A DNA stretch of 64,000 nt from Ignavibacteria bacterium (GTDB taxonomy: Bacteria; Bacteroidota; Ignavibacteria; Tepidaquicellales; Tepidaquicellaceae): NCBI GenBank assembly GCA_019187405.1, contig JABAQZ010000016.1:100869-164868 (forward strand), written 5' to 3'. Shown piece after piece: positions 29,694 through 40,700 of this stretch. A program made the translations under genes and the position numbers. The notes beneath the pieces are model-generated. The model had not been told where the DNA came from. It saw only the letters and a program-made list of their open reading frames with translations, and ran no database searches. Every line of letters starts with the position of its first letter. The stretch's first letter is position 1.

Positions 29694-30043
29694 CCCTCCC
29701 TAAATCACACACAAAAAAAATGGGGAGGGAGTTTCTTTAGAGTTGGACTGTACTAAATACTTCGTTTGCACCCCTCCCTAAATCCCTCCCCAAAAAAATG
29801 GGGAGGGACTTATTGAGTTTTCAGTTCTTGGTCTTCACCCTTCCCCAAAATGGGGAAGGGCTGGGGATGGGGTGGTGAAGCGCTGTGAATGGTTACACAA
29901 AAATGAATGCTGCTTCTTACCGCTCCTTAAATCCCTTTGCATAGAAAGCGAGGAAATTACTTTCTGAGTTAGACTGCACTGAATTCTCCGTATGCACCCC
30001 TCCCTAAATCCCACACAATATAAATGGGGAGGGAGTTTCTTTT
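29694..30043. repeat. Cluster of C/G-rich dispersed palindromic repeats
   Basis: Within the gene-free stretch 29576-30255 there are at least four copies of a motif. It begins CACCCCTCCCTAAATC, continues CCTCCCC or CCACACA, then an A-run and ATGGGGAGGGA. Each can fold into a C-rich/G-rich hairpin. Copies start near 29690, 29759, 29838 and 29996. The same element recurs at 34604-34766, partly with the same flank (AGAGTTGGACTGTAC). Short frames across it are artefacts of the repeat. Confidence 0.75.
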
Positions 30044-30255
30044 TCATGGGCACTATCGCCTGATATGGAACGAGAAGAATATATTACTGGAAGTGAGAAG
30101 AATCTGTTAGTTGGAACGAGAAGAAAAGATTTTTGAATTAAAACACATTTCCCATGTTAATCATAAAAATCATAGTGCAGATATTTGCAATCAAAAAAAT
30201 AATATAAATCATAAAAATCAGAGTTTACTCATTACTGATATTTTTTAATAAAATT

Positions 30256-30870
30256 TTACTGTTGAGAATTGAGTATTTCGAATTTTGCTTTATTAAATTC
30301 CTCCTCACTGATAATTCCTTTTAATTTCAGCTGATGCAGCTTTTCAAGTTCATCTGCAATGCTTAACTGTTTATCTGATACTGATGAAGACATTGACTCG
30401 GCAAATACTTCTGCATGTTTTTTAATGTGATAAGATTTGTATTCTTCCTGCATGCGGGTAATGGTATCTTTAAGTGATGCCGGCTTGCTGACATTGCGGT
30501 AAGTAGTTGCACCCGTTTCGGCGGCAGTTTGAATCTGCACGTCACCAAAGCCGAATATTTTTCCCCAGAGAGATTGACTGTAAGAGACGTTATTGATTTT
30601 ATCGAGTGGACTTTCCTTTGAGCTGTATGATATGACGCCATGTTCATCAATAACTCTGAAATTAGTTACCACCCAGATATTGTTTCTCCATTCGACATAT
30701 TTATATAGAAGATAAATTATAAAGGGAATGGGTATTAACAGAGCAAAACTGCCGATAAAAATACTACCGGCAGAGATAAAGAGTATAACTAAAACCGGTA
30801 TTGAAAGATACAACCAGTGATGTCTTGTAACCAGAATCACTTTTTCGTCTTTTTTTAATTCGGTTTTCAT
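30256..30870 (-). CDS. PH-domain (YdbS-like) membrane protein with SHOCT motif
   Basis: 204 residues. Two membrane helices lie in the first 65 residues (Y-L-S-I-P-V-L-V-I-L-F; F-A-L-L-I-P-I-P-F-I-I-Y). A bacterial PH domain follows: F-R-V-I-D-E-H-G-V-I near 75, S-P-L-D-K-I-N-N-V-S-Y near 90, F-G-F-G-D-V-Q-I-Q-T near 110. The last 30 residues are a SHOCT motif (L-E-K-L-H-Q-L-K, then G-I-I-S-E-E-E-F). Role unknown. Standalone. Confidence 0.85.
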   Translation of the reverse strand: MKTELKKDEKVILVTRHHWLYLSIPVLVILFISAGSIFIGSFALLIPIPFIIYLLYKYVEWRNNIWVVTNFRVIDEHGVISYSSKESPLDKINNVSYSQSLWGKIFGFGDVQIQTAAETGATTYRNVSKPASLKDTITRMQEEYKSYHIKKHAEVFAESMSSSVSDKQLSIADELEKLHQLKLKGIISEEEFNKAKFEILNSQQ

Positions 30871-30935
30871 ATTGATATTTATTTAAATAAAAATACTTTA
30901 AGATAACGAATGTTCCTATTCAATAAATTCAGAAT

Positions 30936-30954
30936 GACAACCACGAGGGTTGCC
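30936..30954. repeat. Short GC-rich palindrome (GACAACC...GGGTTGCC)
   Basis: A 7-base inverted repeat upstream of the PH-domain gene, of a type I know as a dispersed intergenic element in many Bacteroidota genomes. Not followed by a T-run. The only copy I see in the window. Confidence 0.4.
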
Positions 30955-31006
30955 CTACGATTTAAAAAATATTTTAAAATGGCGGTATTTATGGTCGAAC
31001 CGATAG

Positions 31007-32494
31007 TTACCCTTTTATTTTAATTTTACACTTGGAACTTTTATAAAACTTATCCATCTTTTTCTCAAACCAAAATGAAAACATCGGTTTAACTTTTAAG
31101 TTTATATAAACTGATTCATAGTCATTGAGCTTACTTACTTTAAAAGTTTCAATCATATACTTCATTTTCTGAAGTATGATGATGCATTTTAAAAAGTTAT
31201 CTGCCTTTAGGAATAGATTTTGTAATTCTTTTTCATGAATAAGCTTTCTTTCTATGAATTTTTCAAAAGACTGAATTTCATAATCCAGCAATTTTTCTTC
31301 ACATGAATCAAACAAAAACATAATTTTTATCATTCTAACATACAGATATAATCTTGTATCTTTTTTATTTATTAAGTTAATACGCTGCGGTAAATCTGAA
31401 ATTTTATCTTTAAAAAAATCAAGAATTACACTGACAGCATTATTTATATTTGTCATTTCATCTTCTGTCATAAACTTTTGTGTTTCATTAAAAAATTTTT
31501 CCGCCCATTCAAAATCCCCCAGATTAACCGCATTAATGAATATCTTCCAGAAAATTGACTGGGGCAATATTCTGCCTTCCATAAAGTACATTTCTATGTG
31601 TCCGTTTTCCAGTATCAGCTTTCTTAATTGCAGAAGTTTCCTTTCATAATGAGCCAGATTATTTTTAGTAATCTGATTATATAAAAAATTATGGCAAACT
31701 ATATAATACATTGTATGAAGATTGCGGTCAAATCGGGAACTGTTTGCACAATAATATTTTTCAAGATTTTCAAAACTTGCAAAATCTTCATTCATCATCA
31801 TTAAATTGGCAAAATACAAAGTAACAATGTCTGGGTTTGTCCGTTTTATTTTGTTTAGATTTTTATTTACAAAGTCAAATACAAAAACCATTGTACTTAC
31901 CGGCTTTTGAGATTTGTCAAAACCTAAGCTAAGTTCAGAGTACAGATTGTAATTAAAAACGAGACTCTGATAAATGAAATAAAGATTCAGGTTATCTGTT
32001 TTTTTGGTTATGAATTCGAGTGCATTTTTTTTATCAAAAGATATACTGTGCTGATACAATTCTTCATTTAGAATCATCTTGTTGAAATAATAGTTTTCAT
32101 CTTCACCCATAATTTTTTCTCCTTCATTTTCTGTCTGTTCGAGAATAATAGAATACATTTTCAGATACTGACGCTTCCTCAGAGCTTTTAGTAGTCGAAA
32201 TCTGCTCAATGTTTTATCTGCAAGCACTTCCTCGCAGAACATGAACTTTTCGAAAAGTTTCCTAAAATCAGACAGAAGTTTACGGTTTTTAAGTCTGTTC
32301 ACTTTTTTTTCTGAATAAATATGTTTTGAAATGTTCTTCTGAGAAATATATTTTCGAGTAATATCAGGGTATGCTTTTTTTATATATTTAAAAAATTTTT
32401 TAAGAGTTTCGAAACTATTGAAGTAAGGCGAATATATAAAGCATTCAAATTTCCTGAAATCTTCTGCAGAGAGTTTGTTAATTTCCTTTATCAT
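31007..32494 (-). CDS. Hypothetical helical protein, S-P-Y-F-N family (copy 2)
   Basis: 495 residues, all-helical and soluble, rich in Lys and Phe. The N-terminus (L-S-A-E-D-F-R-K-F-E-C-F then I-Y-S-P-Y-F-N) parallels the gene at 28136. So does a later Y-F-x-N...F-E-W-A-E-K-F-F segment (compare Y-E-W-A-A-D-F in copy 1). These are two diverged paralogues about 1.4 kb apart in convergent orientation. I recognise no domain and propose no function. Confidence 0.75.
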   Translation of the reverse strand: MIKEINKLSAEDFRKFECFIYSPYFNSFETLKKFFKYIKKAYPDITRKYISQKNISKHIYSEKKVNRLKNRKLLSDFRKLFEKFMFCEEVLADKTLSRFRLLKALRKRQYLKMYSIILEQTENEGEKIMGEDENYYFNKMILNEELYQHSISFDKKNALEFITKKTDNLNLYFIYQSLVFNYNLYSELSLGFDKSQKPVSTMVFVFDFVNKNLNKIKRTNPDIVTLYFANLMMMNEDFASFENLEKYYCANSSRFDRNLHTMYYIVCHNFLYNQITKNNLAHYERKLLQLRKLILENGHIEMYFMEGRILPQSIFWKIFINAVNLGDFEWAEKFFNETQKFMTEDEMTNINNAVSVILDFFKDKISDLPQRINLINKKDTRLYLYVRMIKIMFLFDSCEEKLLDYEIQSFEKFIERKLIHEKELQNLFLKADNFLKCIIILQKMKYMIETFKVSKLNDYESVYINLKVKPMFSFWFEKKMDKFYKSSKCKIKIKG

Positions 32495-33168
32495 AATTTT
32501 TTATTCATTTTATTGATTTTTAGTTAAAATATCCAATTTTTTGAAATTATTTTACCTTAAAAAAATACCTCTTACTTCACCTTTTGGGGATTTTTTGGGT
32601 ATCTTTTTTGGAAAAAATATCATCAGGATAAATTTTTTATCGATGATATTTTAATTATCACATAGCGGCAAATCCACTCCAGTCAAGCTTTTACAGAGAT
32701 TACACAATTTAACAGCGATGTTCTTTTCTGCTTTGGATGAAAATATTTTAAAAACTGAAATTCCCGAAAACCCTGAAAATTCACTTCACCCTTTGCAAAA
32801 AGTGTCCTTTGCTTTTATCATAAAATATTTTATAAATTTGCGGAGTTCTTTGAAATAAGCATGATGTAATGCGCTTCCGAATCAAAATTAACATCATTTA
32901 AATCAGTAAACGAATTCGGTAAAACGAATCTGAAAAATCGAGCTTCAGAATTAATCACTTTTCGGATAACTTCATTGTAAAATTAATCAGAGTAAAAGAA
33001 CTGTTAAATAAACAACAACATCTGAAAAACTAAGCCCGATTCTTCCGGAGAAAAGTCTGACCTCAGTTATTCAAATAAAGAAGTTTATCAGATAACTTAT
33101 ACCGTCAGTATTTATTAGACTTTGAATAAATTACAGAACTATTTATCTGTTCATTCAAATATAAAAGT
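32495..33168. other. Gene-free stretch upstream of the minisatellite
   Basis: About 670 bases with no supported frame and no strong hairpin. It separates the copy-2 gene from the 21-bp repeat array. Confidence 0.4.
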
Positions 33169-33675
33169 CAATGATTCAGAATACCGGGTCAGTGATTCAA
33201 AGTACTTGGTCAGTGATTCAAAGTTCTTGGTCAGTGATTCAAAGTTCTGAGCAAGTGGTTCAGAGTTACGAGCAAGTGGTTCAGAGTCTTGAGTAAGTGA
33301 TTCAGAGTTCTGAGTTAGTGATTCAGAGTTCCGAGCAAGTGGTTCAGAGTTCTGAGTTAGTGGTTCAGAGTCTTGAGTAAGTGGTTCAGACTACTAAGCA
33401 AGTGATTCAGAGTTCTGAGTTAGTGGTTCAGAGTCTTGAGTAAGTGGTTCAGACTTCTAAGCAAGTGATTCAGAGTTCTGAGTTAATGATTCAGAGTTCT
33501 GAGTAAGTGGTTCATAGTTCTGAGTAAGTGATTCATAGTTCTGAGTAAGTGATTCAGAGTCCTGAGTAAGTGGTTCAGAGTCTTGAGTAAGTGGTTCAGA
33601 GTCTTGAGTAAGTGGTTCAGAGTTTTGAGCAAGTGATTCAGAGTTTTGAGCAAGTGATTCAGAAAGGTGAGTCAA
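33169..33675. repeat. 21-bp minisatellite, 24 perfectly phased units
   Basis: The core GATTC or GGTTC recurs every 21 bases from 33173 to 33656 with no slip in phase (24 units). The rest of the unit varies as AGAGTTCTGAG(T/C)AAGTG. On the minus strand the units encode the heptad S-E-(S/P)-L-(T/A)-Q-(N/D) in an 86-residue frame (33457-33717) opened by M-K-S-A-Y-Y-P-L. A Q-to-stop change in two units breaks the frame. Strict 21-bp phasing suggests selection for a heptad (coiled-coil) reading at some time, or recent expansion. It ends 190 bases before the gene at 33864. I do not list the short frame as a gene. Confidence 0.85.
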
Positions 33676-33863
33676 AGAATCAAACTGGTGCGACAAAGGG
33701 TAATATGCTGATTTCAACTTAGAAAAGGACTTTTAAGAATGACCAAAATAATTTTAATCAGATTCGGAATACCAAATAAAACAGAAAATACAAAAAATTC
33801 CGGCGTACGACGGGATTAAATAAAACAAACATAATTTAAAAACTAAACTAAGAGGAAAAAAGA

Positions 33864-34574
33864 ATGAACAAGAAATTCGAAAACAAGATTGCCATGCTCG
33901 ACGGAGTACATGCATTCATAGCAGAGCATGGGAATGTAATAGCGGAAAATTCAGGATTAAGGTTACTGAATGATGACCTGAAAAGAAAAACGGATGAAAT
34001 CCGTAATCTGGAAAGTATCAGGATAAACATATCCAAGGGAAAGGCAGATGCAAAAAACGTAAGCAGAAAGTACATTACTTCAGTCGGACTGTCGTTAGCA
34101 TCAAAGCTCTTTGACTATGCAAAGAAATCAGGTAATTCTGAACTGAAATCCCAATCAGATAAATCAAGATCTGAGCTTGAAAGATACAGAGACACTGAAC
34201 AAATTATTGTTATGCTTAAAATAATTGAAAATGCTGAAACGTATTTTGAAGTTTTAAAAGAATACGGCTTAACAAGAGAGTCACTTGATAAGTTCAAAGC
34301 AGATTTAAATCTTTTTAGAGATTCGCTTGAAAACAAGACAACTTCGGCTGCGCTGAGAGTAAGCGCTGGTAAATCTCTAACCGTGCTCTTTCGTGAAGCA
34401 AAGGAAATACTCAAGACAATTGATATGGCAGTGGAAGAATATAATGAGAGAGACATTACTTTTTACAACGGTTACAAGTCTGTCAGAATGATTAAAGATC
34501 TCGGGACGAGGTATAGAGTTCCGAAGGAGATGAATCAGCTGCCGGAGACATTGACTGAGAATAAAGGACAGTAG
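33864..34574 (+). CDS. Hypothetical helical protein next to the minisatellite
   Basis: 236 residues, Lys/Glu-rich and soluble, predicted long helices (D-D-L-K-R-K-T-D-E-I-R-N-L-E near 48; S-R-S-E-L-E-R-Y near 103). No signal peptide and no recognisable domain. An AAGAGGAAAAAAGA purine tract lies just before the ATG. It is the last gene before the CRISPR array but reads in the opposite direction to all cas genes, so it is probably not part of the system. Confidence 0.65.
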   Translation: MNKKFENKIAMLDGVHAFIAEHGNVIAENSGLRLLNDDLKRKTDEIRNLESIRINISKGKADAKNVSRKYITSVGLSLASKLFDYAKKSGNSELKSQSDKSRSELERYRDTEQIIVMLKIIENAETYFEVLKEYGLTRESLDKFKADLNLFRDSLENKTTSAALRVSAGKSLTVLFREAKEILKTIDMAVEEYNERDITFYNGYKSVRMIKDLGTRYRVPKEMNQLPETLTENKGQ

Positions 34575-34603
34575 GATAAAGGTCTCTCTGAATACGGGCA
34601 CCC

Positions 34604-34766
34604 CTTCCTAACTCCCTCCCCAAAAAATGGGGAGGGAGTTTCTTTAGAGTTGGACTGTACAAAATTCTTCGTTTGCACCCCTCCCTAAATCCCACACAAT
34701 AAAAATGGGGAGGGAGTTTGATGTTATCTTCGAAGACACCCCTCTCTAAATCCCTCCCCAAAAAGA
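34604..34766. repeat. C/G-rich dispersed repeats abutting the CRISPR trailer
   Basis: Three more copies of the element seen at 29694-30043 (near 34601, 34677 and 34736). The third ends in CCTCCCCAAAAA with its G-rich arm missing, and 5 bases later the first CRISPR repeat begins. The array trailer therefore seems to sit inside or truncate a copy. Confidence 0.7.
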
Positions 34767-34770
34767 GTTT

Positions 34771-37700
34771 GTCTCAATTCCACTATGGTTCAATTCATGC
34801 AGCCCTGAGGACATCGAGGAAGCAAAGGGCGCATTGTCTCAATTCCACTATGGTTCAATTCATGCCCTACGAAAGAGTCTCAGCCTCACCACAACAGATG
34901 GTCTCAATTCCACTATGGTTCAATTCATGCTGAATGGACAGAGTTCTTTAGTGCAGATATGAATAGTCTCAATTCCACTATGGTTCAATTCATGCAGGTT
35001 TTATCCTTTCTCGGCTTTCTCTTTAAGGGAGTCTCAATTCCACTATGGTTCAATTCATGCGCGAACACCCTGTTTCGATTCTGTCCACAAGGTTTGTCTC
35101 AATTCCACTATGGTTCAATTCATGCCGAGGATAGTATTTATATTCCTTATCATTTGATAAGGTCTCAATTCCACTATGGTTCAATTCATACGGATTCAAG
35201 ATATTGGAGAAATTATTTGTCAAACATTCTGTCTCAATTCCACTATGGTTCATTCATACCCGCATTTCGGATTCAAGATATTGGAGAAATTATTTGTCTC
35301 AATTCCACTATGGTTCAATTCATGCGAGCTCGAAAAAAATAACATTATAATCGGCGAAGATGGTCTCAATTCCACTATGGTTCAATTCATGCTCGAATAG
35401 GCAGTTATTGCCGTATCGGTAGAGATGCCGTCTCAATTCCACTATGGTTCAATTCATGCCGGGGACTGTTCCAAAATAATAGAATATACAGTACTTAGTC
35501 TCAATTCCACTATGGTTCAATTCATGCAAAAGCTTAATGAGCTCAAAAAAGAGCTCGAAAAAAATGTCTCAATTCCACTATGGTTCAATTCATGCTCCGC
35601 TTCGATTACATCACATCGGATTACAATCCTGTCTCAATTCCACTATGGTTCAATTCATGCCCACGAAGAGTGGGAAACCGTGTCAGAGGGTTGTGAGTCT
35701 CAATTCCACTATGGTTCAATTCATGCAAAGAGTGATTCTTTCCATGAAGAGGAAAACTGTGTCTCAATTCCACTATGGTTCAATTCATGCGCAATGTCTG
35801 TGAAGAAGGGATATTCCAAGCTATGTCTCAATTCCACTATGGTTCAATTCATGCGGAGGAGCTTGGGAGCTCGAAGTATTCGAGTTCGGAGTCTCAATTC
35901 CACTATGGTTCAATTCATGCGTTATTGCCGTATCGGTAGAGATGCCGAAATCGGTAGTCTCAATTCCACTATGGTTCAATTCATGCATATTTATTCCGTA
36001 TTTCTTGATAAGGCAGCATCCAGTCTCAATTCCACTATGGTTCAATTCATGCTGTCCCGTCTTCTAATTGTCGACGGGAGGTTTGCGTTGTCTCAATTCC
36101 ACTATGGTTCAATTCATGCAGACTTGCTCCTTATCCCTTCCGGGGTCGGAACAGTGTCTCAATTCCACTATGGTTCAATTCATGCAAATGACAACGATTA
36201 ACTTATCGCTTACAAATCAAGAACGTCTCAATTCCACTATGGTTCAATTCATGCGAAATATTATTGGAGGAAAAATATATCATAATTGCCGGTCTCAATT
36301 CCACTATGGTTCAATTCATGCTCAGGATGATGGTCAAGATAATCTCCTCTTTTATAGTCTCAATTCCACTATGGTTCAATTCATGCTATCTGAACGCAAA
36401 GCTCAATGCCCTTGCCGTAGAAAGTCTCAATTCCACTATGGTTCAATTCATGCACCATTGACAATTCGAGTATTTCTTCTTCCGTCAAGTCTCAATTCCA
36501 CTATGGTTCAATTCATGCCTTGCACACAGATAGGTGAACCGAAAAGTTTGTTAGTCTCAATTCCACTATGGTTCAATTCATGCCAAAGAAGAGGCAAGTT
36601 CTAAAATCATTCTCTCCAAAGTCTCAATTCCACTATGGTTCAATTCATGCAAAGAGTGTTCGGATATCCTATCCATTCGGAAGAGAGTCTCAATTCCACT
36701 ATGGTTCAATTCATGCTTGAGAAATGTATATTTCCCTATCTTACATTCTTTCCCGGTCTCAATTCCACTATGGTTCAATTCATGCTCCCGATTCTATTAT
36801 AACAGAGATTTAAACCTTATCGTCTCAATTCCACTATGGTTCAATTCATGCGGCAATGGATGCCGAATCGGGAATTATTCCGTTATTGGTCTCAATTCCA
36901 CTATGGTTCAATTCATGCGGCAATGGATGCCGAATCGGGAATTATTCCGTTATTGGTCTCAATTCCACTATGGTTCAATTCATGCCTATTGCAAAATTGA
37001 AAATAATTGCGATATTGGCAATTAGTCTCAATTCCACTATGGTTCAATTCATGCCGTTATCGGTAGCTATTGCCGTATCGGTAGCTGTGCCGTCTCAATT
37101 CCACTATGGTTCAATTCATGCGGCGGAGAATCCTTCGACGTCGTATTCTCAACAGAGTCTCAATTCCACTATGGTTCAATTCATGCTAGTTGGACAACTG
37201 TTATCCTCTTTAAAGAGAAACGTCTCAATTCCACTATGGTTCAATTCATGCAGGTTAAAGAACGATATTATCCTATCTCTGCCTTTGTCTCAATTCCACT
37301 ATGGTTCAATTCATGCGTTGCTATATTTCGAATAATTCTCAATATGAATCAGTCTCAATTCCACTATGGTTCAATTCATGCAAACGCAAAGCGATCCAAA
37401 ATATCATTAACAGAATCGTCTCAATTCCACTATGGTTCAATTCATGCACAGACGAGAGGTGAAACTCTCACTTGGTACCCGGAGTCTCAATTCCACTATG
37501 GTTCAATTCATGCCTTCTAAGAGGATTTCTGGTTGATACTGTTAAAATGTCTCAATTCCACTATGGTTCAATTCATGCTTATAGACTCATCTATGTTATT
37601 TTTAGTATCTTCGTCTCAATTCCACTATGGTTCAATTCATGCACGATGGGGAGAGGTCGAGATATCTTCCGAAGGACAGTCTCAATTCCACTATGGTTCA

Positions 37701-40700
37701 ATTCATGCGATTCGTGTCCATGCTCTGGACGAATTATTTCCAAGTCTCAATTCCACTATGGTTCAATTCATGCGAGGAACTCGGAGTTGATATGTACCAA
37801 TATGTTGGTGTCTCAATTCCACTATGGTTCAATTCATGCCGATAACTGCATCATCGCCTATGACAATGCAGTCTCCGTCTCAATTCCACTATGGTTCAAT
37901 TCATGCTAATCAGAAACCATCCGCTAATTCAGTTCCTCCCAAGTCTCAATTCCACTATGGTTCAATTCATGCCAAAAAAGAGCTCGAAAAAAATAACATT
38001 GTAATCGGTAAGTCTCAATTCCACTATGGTTCAATTCATGCAAGAAGGAATTCAAAGAGCTTAATAACACTGCACATGCGTCTCAATTCCACTATGGTTC
38101 AATTCATGCGCCCAATTCACGAAGCAGATAAAACCAAAATAATCTTGTCTCAATTCCACTATGGTTCAATTCATGCTCTTCGGAATAGTCAACAATAAAT
38201 TCTACTGGACGGTCTCAATTCCACTATGGTTCAATTCATGCAGAGTGATAGTTGTTAACAAAAAGTTCGAGTTAAGAGTCTCAATTCCACTATGGTTCAA
38301 TTCATGCGGGGATATTTAACAGAGAAAAAAGGGTTGTAGCACAGTCTCAATTCCACTATGGTTCAATTCATGCTCTGATAGGACTACTGTTCTTAGTAAT
38401 CTCTGGCTGGTCTCAATTCCACTATGGTTCAATTCATGCGGGAAAAACCCAAAGAAAGTAAAGGGGTTCGGTATGTCTCAATTCCACTATGGTTCAATTC
38501 ATGCGCGGCTTTTCTAAATTGGAACGGGTAGAGAATAGTGTCTCAATTCCACTATGGTTCAATTCATGCTTATGAGGTTCGATTTAGTAGGAACGCTGTT
38601 TTCTTCGTCTCAATTCCACTATGGTTCAATTCATGCCTTGCCCAAATGGGTAAGAAATGAGAGGGTTTTCGGGTCTCAATTCCACTATGGTTCAATTCAT
38701 GCGGGACAGTCCAAATCTTTAGATTCGGGTTGTTTTGTCTCAATTCCACTATGGTTCAATTCATGCACAGATGAATACACCATTTTAGAAAAAACTGTTT
38801 TGTCTCAATTCCACTATGGTTCAATTCATGCCTTCACCAGCATCACAATCGAAGCTTCACTTACTTTCGTCTCAATTCCACTATGGTTCAATTCATGCCC
38901 TGGTTTAAGAACTATGTGGGTGGCAGCCGCAAAGTCTCAATTCCACTATGGTTCAATTCATGCACAGAAATGAACGGACTTGCAGGACAAATAGAATTGT
39001 CTCAATTCCACTATGGTTCAATTCATGCACAACAAAAAATATCAGTACGAAAATATTCAAGAGCGTCTCAATTCCACTATGGTTCAATTCATGCGATTTT
39101 CTCCGGGGTGAAGTATTGAAGTTTTTACCGTCTCAATTCCACTATGGTTCAATTCATGCCTTCTTGATTAAGCAGCATCCAGCTGCACAATTTCGTCTCA
39201 ATTCCACTATGGTTCAATTCATGCCCCGACCTGGTTCTCCATTTGTCTCCCGATGGGGAGAGTCTCAATTCCACTATGGTTCAATTCATGCCGAGGATAA
39301 CTAATTTGAAAGGGATAATTTCAGCATACTGTCTCAATTCCACTATGGTTCAATTCATGCTCAGACCAGACTGGAGTCTGTTATTTGGACTCCGTCGTCT
39401 CAATTCCACTATGGTTCAATTCATGCTAGAATTTTGCTGATTCAACTTGCAATCATTATCATCGTCTCAATTCCACTATGGTTCAATTCATGCTTGAATC
39501 ATTTACACGATTTACTATATAGATTTTAGTCTCAATTCCACTATGGTTCAATTCATGCAAAAATTTTTGGAAATGAATTGATTAATCTTCTTGAGTCTCA
39601 ATTCCACTATGGTTCAATTCATGCTATTTGAAGAACAGTATATCATTATTGCCGACGGAGTGTCTCAATTCCACTATGGTTCAATTCATGCTAACATTAG
39701 AACAAATCAACTCTCAATATTCAGCAGGAAGTCTCAATTCCACTATGGTTCAATTCATGCGAAGCGTTGCGGAACAAAGTTCTTATAGAGTTTAGTCTCA
39801 ATTCCACTATGGTTCAATTCATGCCGAGGAAAAATATATAATTATTGCAGACGGAGTCCAAGTCTCAATTCCACTATGGTTCAATTCATGCCGGATACCC
39901 AATTGACTCAGAGGAAACAGAACTCTGTCTCAATTCCACTATGGTTCAATTCATGCCTGAAACATCCCATGTCTTAGAACAAAAAGAGACAGTCTCAATT
40001 CCACTATGGTTCAATTCATGCACGTAGGAAGAATAGGATCTCCTTATGTCTCTCGGTCTCAATTCCACTATGGTTCAATTCATGCACGGGAACGTTTGTG
40101 AGCAAGGACTCCGAGATGTTAGTCTCAATTCCACTATGGTTCAATTCATGCTAATGGAAACTGCACGATTTATGTTAGCAGGAGTTATGTCTCAATTCCA
40201 CTATGGTTCAATTCATGCATAAAAGCATAGGTTATATTTTAAACCTTGTATGCAGTCTCAATTCCACTATGGTTCAATTCATGCAAAACGGTTTCAAGTT
40301 TCAATCTGCTAACTCAAGAAGTCTCAATTCCACTATGGTTCAATTCATGCCGATGAGACTGGTCATTGTCAACGACTGGTTCGTAGTCTCAATTCCACTA
40401 TGGTTCAATTCATGCTTCGATGAGGCATGATGAATAGATAGGGACGTTGGAGTCTCAATTCCACTATGGTTCAATTCATGCCGAAACCGTCTACAAAATG
40501 AAGTTTCTGTGGAAAAAGTCTCAATTCCACTATGGTTCAATTCATGCTTGGAACCCTAACTCGTTGTTTAACTTCTATATTAGTCTCAATTCCACTATGG
40601 TTCAATTCATGCAACCGAGACCGGAGGCTTTTTGTTCATCCAAGGACAGTCTCAATTCCACTATGGTTCAATTCATGCAAAAAGAGCTCGAAAGAAACTA

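Noticed and set aside
29835..30053. 72-residue minus-strand frame with P-P-H-L-Y-C-V-G-F-R-E-G-C
   Set aside because: It lies in the dispersed C/G-rich repeats, and the same peptide reappears at 34492-34761, so it is repeat-derived.
33457..33717. 86-residue frame of S-E-P-L-T-Q-D heptads
   Set aside because: It is the translation of the minisatellite and is cut by stops in other units; no start context or homology supports a real gene.
34492..34761. 89-residue minus-strand frame before the array
   Set aside because: It is again repeat-derived and overlaps the end of the supported plus-strand gene 33864-34574.
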